From assembly GCA_002395105.1 (NCBI GenBank), contig DGWA01000010.1, positions 35,713 through 99,712 on the forward strand: a DNA stretch of 64,000 nt, read 5' to 3'. The position numbers and the translations under genes were made by a program. Source of the DNA: Rickettsiales bacterium UBA4270. GTDB lineage: Bacteria; Pseudomonadota; Alphaproteobacteria; Rickettsiales; Deianiraeaceae. This document shows positions 19,481 through 28,822 of this stretch, one piece after another (position 1 is the first letter of the stretch; each line of letters begins with the position of its first letter). Below the pieces are notes generated by a model, which saw only the letters and a program-made list of their open reading frames with translations, made no database searches and was not told where the DNA came from.

Positions 19481-20361
19481 AACAAAAAAACAACTTTCAG
19501 TTCAAGAAAAAAACCGCTGTCATTTCTGGCAATGGAATTTTACCAATTTTAGTCATAGATGAATTGATTAACAAAAAAAGTAATTTTATTATTCTATGCT
19601 TTGATAAAACAAATGAGCATTATTTTAAACATAATGCAAAAATAAACAAAAATCAAATTTTTTCAGCCAGTATATCAAATATACCAAGCGCTTTATCAAT
19701 TTTAAAACGTGAAAACGTCTGTCAAGCTATTTGCTGTGGAGGTATAAAATTTACAGGATTACAAAATTTATTTTCTTTATGCTTTAAAATGTTTTTAATA
19801 AATTATAAAATATTTTTATATATAGCTAAAATTATGTTTTCAAGTCAAAAAGGTGATAATTTTTTACTTTTAATTATGGAGAAAGTATTAAATAGCATAA
19901 ATTGTAAAGTGGTCGCCGTTCAAGATGTTTTACCAAAAATACTGTGTCAAAAACAAGATGCTTTAAACAATAAACTAGCAAACAAATATAAAAAAGACAT
20001 AGACTATGGAAGCAAAGTGTTAGATATATTGTCTCCGTATGATATCGGTCAAGCAATAGTTATACAAGATGGTCGTGTGCTTGGAATAGAATGTGCAGAA
20101 GGCACACAGAACTTAATAAAAAGATGCGGTAAATATTTTTTCAATAAAAAACAAAATAAGAAACCAATTCTAATTAAAAAAAGTAAAATAAAACAAAGCA
20201 AAAAACTAGATGTTCCAACAATAGGAGTTAAAACAATAATTGATTTAGTTGATAATAACTTTGCAGGACTTGCAATACAAAACAAAAGTGTTTTTCTCAT
20301 GGAGAAAGAAAAAATACTTGATATGTGTAAAAAACACAACCTATTTTTAAAAATTATTTAA
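19477..20361 (+). CDS. lpxI: UDP-2,3-diacylglucosamine diphosphatase LpxI
   Basis: Hydrolyses UDP-2,3-diacylglucosamine to lipid X in lipid A synthesis, replacing LpxH in many Alphaproteobacteria. The 294-residue protein shows the family N-terminus (AVISGNGILPILVIDEL) and the C-terminal domain with IGQAIVIQDGRVLGIECAEGT and a VPTIGVKTI segment. It starts at GTG 19477, overlapping the exoD stop. A Lys-rich insert near residues 225-245 is unusual. It converges with der with a 7-bp gap. Confidence 0.88.
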   Translation: MKQKNNFQFKKKTAVISGNGILPILVIDELINKKSNFIILCFDKTNEHYFKHNAKINKNQIFSASISNIPSALSILKRENVCQAICCGGIKFTGLQNLFSLCFKMFLINYKIFLYIAKIMFSSQKGDNFLLLIMEKVLNSINCKVVAVQDVLPKILCQKQDALNNKLANKYKKDIDYGSKVLDILSPYDIGQAIVIQDGRVLGIECAEGTQNLIKRCGKYFFNKKQNKKPILIKKSKIKQSKKLDVPTIGVKTIIDLVDNNFAGLAIQNKSVFLMEKEKILDMCKKHNLFLKII

Positions 20362-20368
20362 TAATATT

Positions 20369-21724
20369 TTATTTTTTCTTTTCCCTAACAGATAATCTAA
20401 TCGGAACTCCAAGAACATTAAATTCACGATATATCCAATTTCTCAAACTATCAACTTTATGTGCTGTAATATATTTTTTATCCTTTCCACTAAAAGCAAT
20501 AAATGTTGGTGGCCTAGTTTTAATTTGATTAATATAATGAATTTTTAGATCATTAACTGCATTATTTGCTGTACTTTTTGCCTCCAAAACTTTTTTATTT
20601 AGCTTACTTGCTGAAATTTTTGTATTCCATCTAATATAAAGTTCCTTTATCGTTCTAAATATAGATTGTAAGTTTTTATCATTAATAGCAGAGCATGTAA
20701 AAAAAACTATACCTTTTGTTTTAGGTATAGATCTACAAATTATACTTTTTAATTTTTCTAAAAGTTCTTGTTCGTTATTTTTATTGACAAGATCCCATTT
20801 ATTAAAACACACGATTAACACCCTGCCCTCTTCACAAACTTGATTACATAAAAATAAATCCTGTTCCTCTAGCGCAGTTGTTATATCCATTATAACAACA
20901 ACAATATCCGCATATTGTAGCGCTTCAAGACTTTTTTGTATAGATTCAGCTTCGAGTACGTCTCCTTTTTTGTGTTTTTTTCTAATACCAGCTGTGTCAA
21001 TTAATACAAAATCAGATCCATCATATGTAAAATTTAATTCAATCTTATCCCTTGTTGTTCCAGCAATATTGCTTGTTATTAGCCTATTTTCTTTCAACAG
21101 ATTATTTAAAAACGTTGATTTTCCAACATTTGGACGACCTAAAATCGCTACCCTAATCTTATGTTCTGTAATATCATCGCAAAACGTTTGAGTTATATCT
21201 TGGTTGTCATTTATTTTAACCCAAGCGTCATGCTGTTTTTTTATAGAATTGTATAAATCATTAAAACCAAAATTATGCTCTGCGGACAAAAAAATTTTAT
21301 CTTTTGCAATATTAAACTGTTTTAATTCATTTAAATCAAAATAATTTAAATTTTCTGCTTTATTTATAACTAAAATAACTGTTTTATTTTTTTTTCTTAA
21401 AATATTAAATACTTCATTATCTTTTGCTGAAATCCCGGATCTACAATCAACAACAAATAAACATAAATCTGCATTATCAATACTTACAACTGCTTGATTA
21501 AACATTTGTTCTTCAATTGTATTTTTTTTTGCATTTTGATATTCTATTCCAGCAGAATCAATTAAATTTACATCTAAATCATAGTATTTGAACTGCACTT
21601 CATTCCTGTCTCGCGTGATCCCAAATCCATCCGACACTATGGCTAGTTTTTTACCAATTAAACGATTAAAAATTGTTGTTTTTCCTACATTTGAGCGACC
21701 AACTATGGCAATAGTATACAACAT
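20369..21724 (-). CDS. der: Ribosome-assembly GTPase Der (EngA)
   Basis: Essential GTPase for 50S subunit assembly. Two tandem G domains are evident, each with its own P-loop (GRSNVGKTT near residue 8 and GRPNVGKST near 200) and NKxD motifs (NKAE, degenerate, in the first; NKWD in the second). A C-terminal KH-like domain ends in REKKK. The open frame extends upstream to 21808 into lpdA, but homologues start at MLYTIAIVGRSN, which corresponds to 21724. Confidence 0.94.
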   Translation of the reverse strand: MLYTIAIVGRSNVGKTTIFNRLIGKKLAIVSDGFGITRDRNEVQFKYYDLDVNLIDSAGIEYQNAKKNTIEEQMFNQAVVSIDNADLCLFVVDCRSGISAKDNEVFNILRKKNKTVILVINKAENLNYFDLNELKQFNIAKDKIFLSAEHNFGFNDLYNSIKKQHDAWVKINDNQDITQTFCDDITEHKIRVAILGRPNVGKSTFLNNLLKENRLITSNIAGTTRDKIELNFTYDGSDFVLIDTAGIRKKHKKGDVLEAESIQKSLEALQYADIVVVIMDITTALEEQDLFLCNQVCEEGRVLIVCFNKWDLVNKNNEQELLEKLKSIICRSIPKTKGIVFFTCSAINDKNLQSIFRTIKELYIRWNTKISASKLNKKVLEAKSTANNAVNDLKIHYINQIKTRPPTFIAFSGKDKKYITAHKVDSLRNWIYREFNVLGVPIRLSVREKKK

Positions 21725-21776
21725 CTGCGTTATGCCATAAAATAAAAAAATAAAATTAACTTTCAAGAATGTATAA

Positions 21777-23186
21777 TTACTTGTGTATAGCTTTTCCAAA
21801 AGCGTCAAGTATTGCTTCTGGAATCATTTCACTAACAGTTGGGTGAGCAAAAATTGTCAAATCAATATCTTCCGGCAGAAGCTCAGCACTCTTTGCTACA
21901 GCAATAGCATGTATTAGTTCGGTCATATTTGCGCCTATCATGTGCGCACCGAGTAATTCGTGTGTATTTTTATCAAATAAAACTTTAATAAAATTATCTG
22001 TTTCGTCAGTTGCTATTGATTTACCATTCCCAATGCCACTAAAAGTACCAACTTTATATTCTAAACCTAGCTCTTTTGCTTTTTCTTCTGTTAAACCAAT
22101 GCTTGCTATTTGCGGAAAAGAATATATGCATCCTGGAATGTTTAACTTATTCATAACAACACAAGCGTCTTTATTATTAATTTTGCCCATCTTTACAGCA
22201 ATATCGTTTGCTGCAATTATCCCTTCTCTACTTGCTTTGTGGGCTAACCATGGGCCGCTTGTGCAATCGCCTATAGCATAAATATTATCAATATTTGTTT
22301 TGCAAACATTATTTGTTTTTATATATTTCTCAAATTCAACTCCTGTTTTTTCAAGACCAAAATTTGTCAAATTAGGGACAACACCAATCGACAATATAAG
22401 CTTATCGGCCGTAAATGTCTTTTTTTTACCATCAATTTCACATTCAACTATAACTTTTTTTTTACTTTTTGTATGTTTTATATTTTTAACTGCAGTATTT
22501 ATATCAATACCATTTTTTATAAAGCATGTTGTGGCTTTTTTACGAATTTCAACATCTTCTGTTATCAAAATATCTGAACATATTTCAAGAACATGGACTT
22601 TTGAACCAATTGCATTATAAAAACTTGCAAATTCCATGCCTATCACGCCTCCTCCTATAATAACAATCTCGTCTGGTATTATGCTTGGCGTCATTGCGCC
22701 GCGATAAGTACAAATTAACTCATTATCGATTTCATAATCCAGCGTACGGGGCGATGCTCCTGTTGCTATAATAAAATATTTTGCTTTTATAGTTTCTATG
22801 ATTCCGCTTCCTGTCTGAACTTCGATTGTATTTCTATCTTTAAATATTCCCATTCCGTTAATAAATTTTATTTTGTTTTTTTTAAATAACATTTCCACCC
22901 CTTTTGAAAGCTTTGCAACAACATCTCGTGAATAATTTACCATTTTCTTTATATCAATATTTTTTACAATTAAATCAACACCATAAGTAGAGCTTTTTTT
23001 TTGAACGACGCAACTCTCTGCACAATGTAATAATGCTTTTGTCGGTATACATCCACAATTTAAACAAACTCCACCAATGTTTTCCTTTTCGACACAAACA
23101 ACAGATAGCCCATTTTGACTTGCTTTAATAGCAGAAACATATCCACCTGGACCAGAACCAATAATACAAACATCAGTTTCAATCAT
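21777..23186 (-). CDS. lpdA: Dihydrolipoyl dehydrogenase (E3)
   Basis: Flavoprotein that reoxidises dihydrolipoamide in 2-oxoacid dehydrogenase complexes. It has the FAD-binding GSGPGGY motif, the redox-active disulfide in GGVCLNCGCIPTK, the NAD-binding GGGVIGMEFAS and the C-terminal interface domain with the catalytic His-Glu pair (AHPTVSE). Length of 469 is standard. The E1 and E2 genes of the complex are not nearby. Confidence 0.95.
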   Translation of the reverse strand: MIETDVCIIGSGPGGYVSAIKASQNGLSVVCVEKENIGGVCLNCGCIPTKALLHCAESCVVQKKSSTYGVDLIVKNIDIKKMVNYSRDVVAKLSKGVEMLFKKNKIKFINGMGIFKDRNTIEVQTGSGIIETIKAKYFIIATGASPRTLDYEIDNELICTYRGAMTPSIIPDEIVIIGGGVIGMEFASFYNAIGSKVHVLEICSDILITEDVEIRKKATTCFIKNGIDINTAVKNIKHTKSKKKVIVECEIDGKKKTFTADKLILSIGVVPNLTNFGLEKTGVEFEKYIKTNNVCKTNIDNIYAIGDCTSGPWLAHKASREGIIAANDIAVKMGKINNKDACVVMNKLNIPGCIYSFPQIASIGLTEEKAKELGLEYKVGTFSGIGNGKSIATDETDNFIKVLFDKNTHELLGAHMIGANMTELIHAIAVAKSAELLPEDIDLTIFAHPTVSEMIPEAILDAFGKAIHK

Positions 23187-23254
23187 ATTTACACAACTAA
23201 GGTTGTATATTGAATTTTTATTTACAAGATTTTTGTCCGAATTAAAATTTTTAA

Positions 23255-23734
23255 TTAAACTGTTTTTTGATCTGTAAAAAGTGTTAATGATGCTGTTGGA
23301 TGTTCATTGACAACTGGTTCATAATATACCGGCGGACCTACTCTATTTGTTGCATAATATTCCGCTGTTTTTGCATTAGATTTTAACGACTCTATTAGCA
23401 TACTAGGAGCTTGACGTGGATATATAGGAATCTCTACCATTTTGTTTTCTGGCATGATTTTGTCTCCTGGGATAAACTTTGCCTCCGGAACCGGTCGAGA
23501 CGGAATGATAGGAACTTTAGTTTTATCTTCCAACACACTTAGTTTTACATCAAAATCTTTTCGTACCGAATCAAGTTCTAGTCTATATGAATTTATGTTT
23601 TTATTATTCAAACAAAACACAACTAATGCAACAGTAGCCACTGCTAAAGCTACACTTGCTAAAAAAACAGTAACAATAGTTAGGTCTGTTATTTCTTTTT
23701 TTTCATTTTCTTTTTCTTCTTCCGGTTGCGACAT
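23255..23734 (-). CDS. Hypothetical single-pass membrane protein
   Basis: 159 residues. An acidic cytoplasmic N-terminus is followed by one strong transmembrane segment (about 20-43), a short coiled-coil-like stretch and a Pro-rich tail (IPSRPVPEAKFIPG, PIYPRQAP). No family recognised. The start at 23734 (MSQPEEEKE) is preferred over an in-frame TTG at 23740. A promoter-like TTGAAT, 16 bp, TATACT lies directly upstream. The layout fits an inner-membrane protein with a periplasmic proline-rich tail. Confidence 0.55.
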   Translation of the reverse strand: MSQPEEEKENEKKEITDLTIVTVFLASVALAVATVALVVFCLNNKNINSYRLELDSVRKDFDVKLSVLEDKTKVPIIPSRPVPEAKFIPGDKIMPENKMVEIPIYPRQAPSMLIESLKSNAKTAEYYATNRVGPPVYYEPVVNEHPTASLTLFTDQKTV

Positions 23735-23791
23735 GAGCAATACTATTAGTAGTATAGTATATTTTTTTATATATTCAACTTTTTTTATTAA

Positions 23792-24169
23792 CTATTTATT
23801 CTTTTCGATTTTTTTAAGAACACGAGCTGATTTTTTTATAACTCTTTTGTTTTTTTTTACTTTCGCTTCTTCTACTAATTTATCTACAACTCCAGGAATT
23901 TTTTTAAGCTTGCGTTTTAAATTTGCACCAAAATCAGTCATGTTTTTAGCTTTCGTATGCAATAAATAATCGTCTAAACTTCCGTATTTTGTTATTGTTC
24001 TTATCGTTCTAGTTGTTAATTTTAAATGAAAAAACTTATTTAATAAATCGCTCTTTAATGTCACTTTTTGCAAATTAGGGGCAAAAATTCTCTTCGTTCT
24101 GTGATTAGAATTCGGAACATTATAACCTGTTTGTATACTTGTGCCGGTCAACGAGCAACTTCTCACCAT
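23792..24169 (-). CDS. rpmB: 50S ribosomal protein L28
   Basis: The N-terminal 75 residues match L28 (CSLTGTSIQTGYNVPNSN, then HRTKRIFAPNLQ), a structural protein of the large subunit. Residues 80-125 form a Lys/Arg-rich tail longer than in most homologues. There is no zinc-binding cysteine set. It is read leftward with a TTGCATTTTAT element, a one-mismatch copy of the recurrent TTGCAATTTAT motif, about 27 nt before the ATG. Confidence 0.9.
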   Translation of the reverse strand: MVRSCSLTGTSIQTGYNVPNSNHRTKRIFAPNLQKVTLKSDLLNKFFHLKLTTRTIRTITKYGSLDDYLLHTKAKNMTDFGANLKRKLKKIPGVVDKLVEEAKVKKNKRVIKKSARVLKKIEKNK

Positions 24170-24222
24170 ATGTTATGTATTCATAAACATAATAAATAAA
24201 ATGCAAGATTTTTTTATTATTC

Positions 24223-24233
24223 AAGGCTCTTTT
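24223..24233. repeat. Left copy of an 11-bp inverted repeat flanking the R-M cassette
   Basis: AAGGCTCTTTT here and its reverse complement at 27220-27230 bracket the restriction-modification genes. Similarity extends weakly a few bases on each side. It may mark insertion ends or may be part of transcription stop signals on each side. Confidence 0.3.
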
Positions 24234-24315
24234 TCGCAAATTAATTAATATTTTCCATGTGAAAAGAGTTGTCTTTTTTCTGGATAGCAACTCCTTAACA
24301 ATTCCAATCCCAATT

Positions 24316-25323
<1,008 letters not shown>

Positions 25324-25331
25324 AAACCAAA

Positions 25332-27164
25332 CTATAAAGGCAACTTGTTTTTTATCATCGCGGCAATGTAGTCGCGAACTGTTTGTTCAAAATCATCTTC
25401 TGTAAGTTTTGAATAGTCAGTTTTCATATATGCCTCAGCCAGCCATTCATCGCTTGAAGATACTTTTTTTATAACTGAAAGCCCAGCCTTTTCTTTTTTG
25501 TTGCGGAATAAATACAACCACTCTTCTTCAATGTCTTTCCAATAAGTGTCATCTTGACTTGTTGCATCTTTCTTAACTTTTTCAATTCTGCCGAGGTTCT
25601 TTTTCTTTGCAAATCCATCATCTTTGAAATAGCCAAAAAATGTTTCTTTGTTTTCTGGATGAGGTTTGCCAAGAGTAAAAACCATACAGCAAGCACAGGC
25701 ACTTGCACCGGGATAAAATATTTCATTTGGCAAACTAAATACGGCCTCCAATGTATGATTTCTCAACATCAAATCTTTTATTCTTTTTATTTCCTTATCA
25801 TTTCCAATAGCACATTGCATAGGTAATAAAACTGCCAACTTTCCTTGATTAACAATGTCTGCAATATATCTCACAAAATGAAAACCTTTTGTAGGGTCTT
25901 GCTTGATGTCATTTTTCCAGTTCACAACCTCACTTGGATTACAACACTTTTTCACTGCATTATAAGGAGGGTTCATTAGCACAACATTGATTGAATGCTT
26001 ATTTCCGTTTGCATCGGTAAAACCTGCTTTTTCTATCCAATCTTTTTTATCTTTATCAAAGCAACTTCCCATTTCAATATTTGAATTTCCATCGCCGTGA
26101 ATAAGCATATTTGTTGCAACAAGTCCAAATGCCTTTTCTTCGTATTCAATGCCGTAAATTTGTTTTTCTTTTATTCTCTGTTTTTCTTCTGGACTACTGC
26201 AATTATTCATCGCCTGCACCATTGCTCGCACAAGAAATGCACCACTCCCACAACAAGGGTCAAGCACAACAGAGTTTTTATTCACTTCGCAAACCTGACA
26301 CATAAAATCAACAATGTGGTCTGGTGTGAATGCTTGGTTTTTGTCCGCTTTTCCTACATATTTATTAAATGTTGTAAAAAATAAGTTCAAAATATCCTGT
26401 CCTTGTGTGCTTTCCTCCATTATGTAAGGTAAAATTTCGTTCTCAATCGTTTGCACAATCTCGCCAAGATGTTTGTTTTCTAAATCCTTAACATTTTGGT
26501 CATCAAAAACCTGCTTATTTATTGATTTAATCTTCTCATTTTTCTTGTCGTTGTCTCCCAATAACTTATTTATTTCATCCTTGATATCATTTAAAATCTG
26601 CGAAGTTTTCAAAAATTGCCCCGCTTCATTTTTATAATTATACTTTAAGCCATTTTTCAAAGCCAAAAGCACACTTCCAACAAACTGACTTCTTATTTTT
26701 TCAGGAATTCCGTGTTTATACAACAATTCATTTAATTTATATGTGCTTCTTACAACTTGCTCTTTGTTATTTGTTTTTTCTGCTTCAAAATATTTTGCAT
26801 ATTCATCAAATGTTTTTATCTCGCACCAATTACTCTCTCTACTCTCTCTCTCGCCTACGGCGTGAAACCAAGTTTTACACCTGTCATCATTTGTGTTTGC
26901 TAAAATTGCAACAATGTTGTAGTTTGTGAACTTTTTTTCCAGACTTACATAATCATCAAGTTGATTTTTGTCTTCATCTTTAAAATTTTGTTTTGTTTCA
27001 ACTAAAACTGCAACCTTCTTTGTATCGTCAACAAATCTCAAATCAAGTTTATAATGCCCTTTTGCCTTACATACATTCGCTTTACAATAACTAAACTCAT
27101 CATTTTCAATGTTGCTTGTTAAGTATTTCTGCCCGATGTTGTTTATGATGTTTTGACGAGGCAT
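25332..27164 (-). CDS. Fused restriction nuclease and adenine-N6 methyltransferase (BcgIA-like)
   Basis: 610 residues combining two activities. The N-terminal domain has a PD-(D/E)XK-type arrangement, D41 in KLDLRF and E56-T57-K58 in VLVETKQ. The methyltransferase domain has SAM motif I (VLDPCCGSGAFLV, about residue 290) and catalytic NPPY in VVLMNPPYNAV. Size, domain order and the partner S gene match type IIB enzymes such as BcgI, which cut on both sides of their site. A type I methylase is the alternative, but there is no separate hsdR and the nuclease motif argues against it. Base composition is somewhat less AT-rich than the neighbours, consistent with transfer. Confidence 0.85.
   Translation of the reverse strand: MPRQNIINNIGQKYLTSNIENDEFSYCKANVCKAKGHYKLDLRFVDDTKKVAVLVETKQNFKDEDKNQLDDYVSLEKKFTNYNIVAILANTNDDRCKTWFHAVGERESRESNWCEIKTFDEYAKYFEAEKTNNKEQVVRSTYKLNELLYKHGIPEKIRSQFVGSVLLALKNGLKYNYKNEAGQFLKTSQILNDIKDEINKLLGDNDKKNEKIKSINKQVFDDQNVKDLENKHLGEIVQTIENEILPYIMEESTQGQDILNLFFTTFNKYVGKADKNQAFTPDHIVDFMCQVCEVNKNSVVLDPCCGSGAFLVRAMVQAMNNCSSPEEKQRIKEKQIYGIEYEEKAFGLVATNMLIHGDGNSNIEMGSCFDKDKKDWIEKAGFTDANGNKHSINVVLMNPPYNAVKKCCNPSEVVNWKNDIKQDPTKGFHFVRYIADIVNQGKLAVLLPMQCAIGNDKEIKRIKDLMLRNHTLEAVFSLPNEIFYPGASACACCMVFTLGKPHPENKETFFGYFKDDGFAKKKNLGRIEKVKKDATSQDDTYWKDIEEEWLYLFRNKKEKAGLSVIKKVSSSDEWLAEAYMKTDYSKLTEDDFEQTVRDYIAAMIKNKLPL
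26833..26852. repeat. Short interrupted CT/AG tract in the nuclease-methyltransferase gene
   Basis: Two CT runs of 8 and 11 bases separated by one A encode GERESRES between the nuclease and methyltransferase domains. It is shorter than the tract in the specificity gene and may be a second, weaker slippage site. Confidence 0.5.
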
Positions 27165-27219
27165 ATTTCCAGCTATAAAATTTTTTTATAAAATTCAAGT
27201 TATTTTTATAACAGAGCAG

Positions 27220-27230
27220 AAAAGAGCCTT
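27220..27230. repeat. Right copy of the 11-bp inverted repeat flanking the R-M cassette
   Basis: AAAAGAGCCTT, the exact reverse complement of the copy at 24223-24233. It sits just downstream of the lptF stop codon. Confidence 0.3.
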
Positions 27231-27232
27231 AT

Positions 27233-28336
27233 TCAAAGTTTTTTTCTTTTTAAAAAAAAGATACACACAAAACATATAAATACAAAACTTGTGTAATAAA
27301 AAAATAACATATTATTTATAATTGCAAGTTCCAAAACAAAAGCTCTTGACAAAGCTAACAATAAAGATAACGTTACAATAAATAATGTAATTTTCCACGA
27401 AGAAAATCTATTTGGTTTACGCCTCAATAAAACACAGCATAAAAACGTCAATGCGGTTATGACAAACCAATAAACTACGGCCCTGCCATGAATTTCGGTT
27501 TTTTTTACTATTCCTTCATAAGAAAAAACTGGTTTTATTTTTAAAAGCGTAAGCAACCCAATTTGACGAAGTCTCTGTTTATATTTCGTATTTTTATCGT
27601 TATTTTGTTGAAAAAAATCACTCAACAGCACATCCATTTCTTTAACATGAGTGGCTGTTTGTGTTGTTATTATCGTTTCTGTTTTTTGTTTTTCTTCATT
27701 GCTAAATTTTATTGTCAAAATATCACTGTCCCAGCAATGAGCTATAAGCTCATCAAATTTATTATAGTTCAATAATATTGAATCACTAAAAACAATTTTT
27801 TTTGTTTTATTTTTGTTATTGATGACAATATTCACATTTTTTAATTTACCATCTGCGTCGATTTTTGTAAAAAAAATATCATATTTACCAAATTTATTAA
27901 CTTGATTTGGCTTTAATGATTTTAAAAGATTGCTTCCTGAAAAAATATTTTTTTGTCTCAAAAGCAGCCTGTTTGTCGCTGGATATAGTAAACCAAGTAC
28001 AATAAAGACAAATAAACCAAAAATAGAAAAATAGAAAAATACCCTGGAAATACGCCAATCTGAAATACCAATGGATTTTAAAATTATTTGCTCATTATTT
28101 GAATGCATCTCACTAATGACAAGCAATAATGTTCCAAGGTATATAAATGGAAAAAAAAGAAATAATATCATTGGAGTTGTTAATGGCAAAATTAACATCA
28201 TTTGCCAAAACGTACACACAGACAGAGCTTTTTCTCTTGTTATTTCTTGAAGTAAACCAAAAATAATAGTGCAGGCTAAAATTACAAAAAACCTCGAGGA
28301 CAATAATCTTAAAATATATTTTTCAAACATCATCAT
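27233..28336 (-). CDS. lptF: LPS export permease of the LptF/LptG (YjgP/YjgQ) family
   Basis: 367 residues with three hydrophobic segments in the N-terminal third, a periplasmic beta-jellyroll region in the middle (about 125-265) and three more membrane segments at the end. This is the layout of the LptF/G permeases that extract LPS from the inner membrane with LptB. The early coupling region (LKSIGISDWRISRVFF) is typical. It is placed 3 bp after holC, an arrangement also known elsewhere. Whether it is LptF or LptG is uncertain, and the partner is not in the window. Confidence 0.78.
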   Translation of the reverse strand: MMMFEKYILRLLSSRFFVILACTIIFGLLQEITREKALSVCTFWQMMLILPLTTPMILFLFFPFIYLGTLLLVISEMHSNNEQIILKSIGISDWRISRVFFYFSIFGLFVFIVLGLLYPATNRLLLRQKNIFSGSNLLKSLKPNQVNKFGKYDIFFTKIDADGKLKNVNIVINNKNKTKKIVFSDSILLNYNKFDELIAHCWDSDILTIKFSNEEKQKTETIITTQTATHVKEMDVLLSDFFQQNNDKNTKYKQRLRQIGLLTLLKIKPVFSYEGIVKKTEIHGRAVVYWFVITALTFLCCVLLRRKPNRFSSWKITLFIVTLSLLLALSRAFVLELAIINNMLFFYYTSFVFICFVCIFFLKRKKL

Positions 28337-28339
28337 ATA

Positions 28340-28798
28340 TTAAATCTTAACCCATCGATTGTTTGATTTTTTGTAAACATCAATACAGATGTTATTTACA
28401 TTATTTTTTACTTTTTCAATTATTTTTTCTATATCATTTTTTTCTTTCATTTGCAACATATAAACAATATGTTCAACTTCATCTAACACATTAATTTTAT
28501 CCAAAATTTTAAACAAATCTTCATTTGTAAACAAACACAAAACTTTACGATTTAACCAATTCATATCCGCACTTATAACTATTGGTTGTCTGCTATCTAT
28601 TTCTTCGTTTCCTGTAGCAATGTCGTGAGGTAAAAAAATATTGGTTGAAAAAGTCCACAAAATATCATCAATCATTCCTACCACGTCTTCACTGCATAGT
28701 ATTCCAATCTTATTTTGTTTACATAATTTTTCTAGTAATTGTCCTAAATTATAAAGAACTTTCTCTTTTTCAGGAATTTTATAAATTATCAGCCTCAT
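28340..28798 (-). CDS. holC: DNA polymerase III chi subunit
   Basis: 152-residue clamp-loader accessory protein that links the replisome to single-strand binding protein. The family pattern is visible in the central ILWTFSTNIFLPHDIATG and the following RQPIVIS segment. Length fits. It lies between rluB and lptF, all leftward with gaps of 3 and 24 bp, so an operon is likely. Confidence 0.85.
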   Translation of the reverse strand: MRLIIYKIPEKEKVLYNLGQLLEKLCKQNKIGILCSEDVVGMIDDILWTFSTNIFLPHDIATGNEEIDSRQPIVISADMNWLNRKVLCLFTNEDLFKILDKINVLDEVEHIVYMLQMKEKNDIEKIIEKVKNNVNNICIDVYKKSNNRWVKI

Positions 28799-28822
28799 TT
28801 GCGTTGTTATTTTTTATCTATT

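Noticed and set aside
21725..21808. 28-residue N-terminal extension of Der
   Set aside because: It overlaps lpdA and lies ahead of the conserved MLYTIAIVGRSN start of the family.
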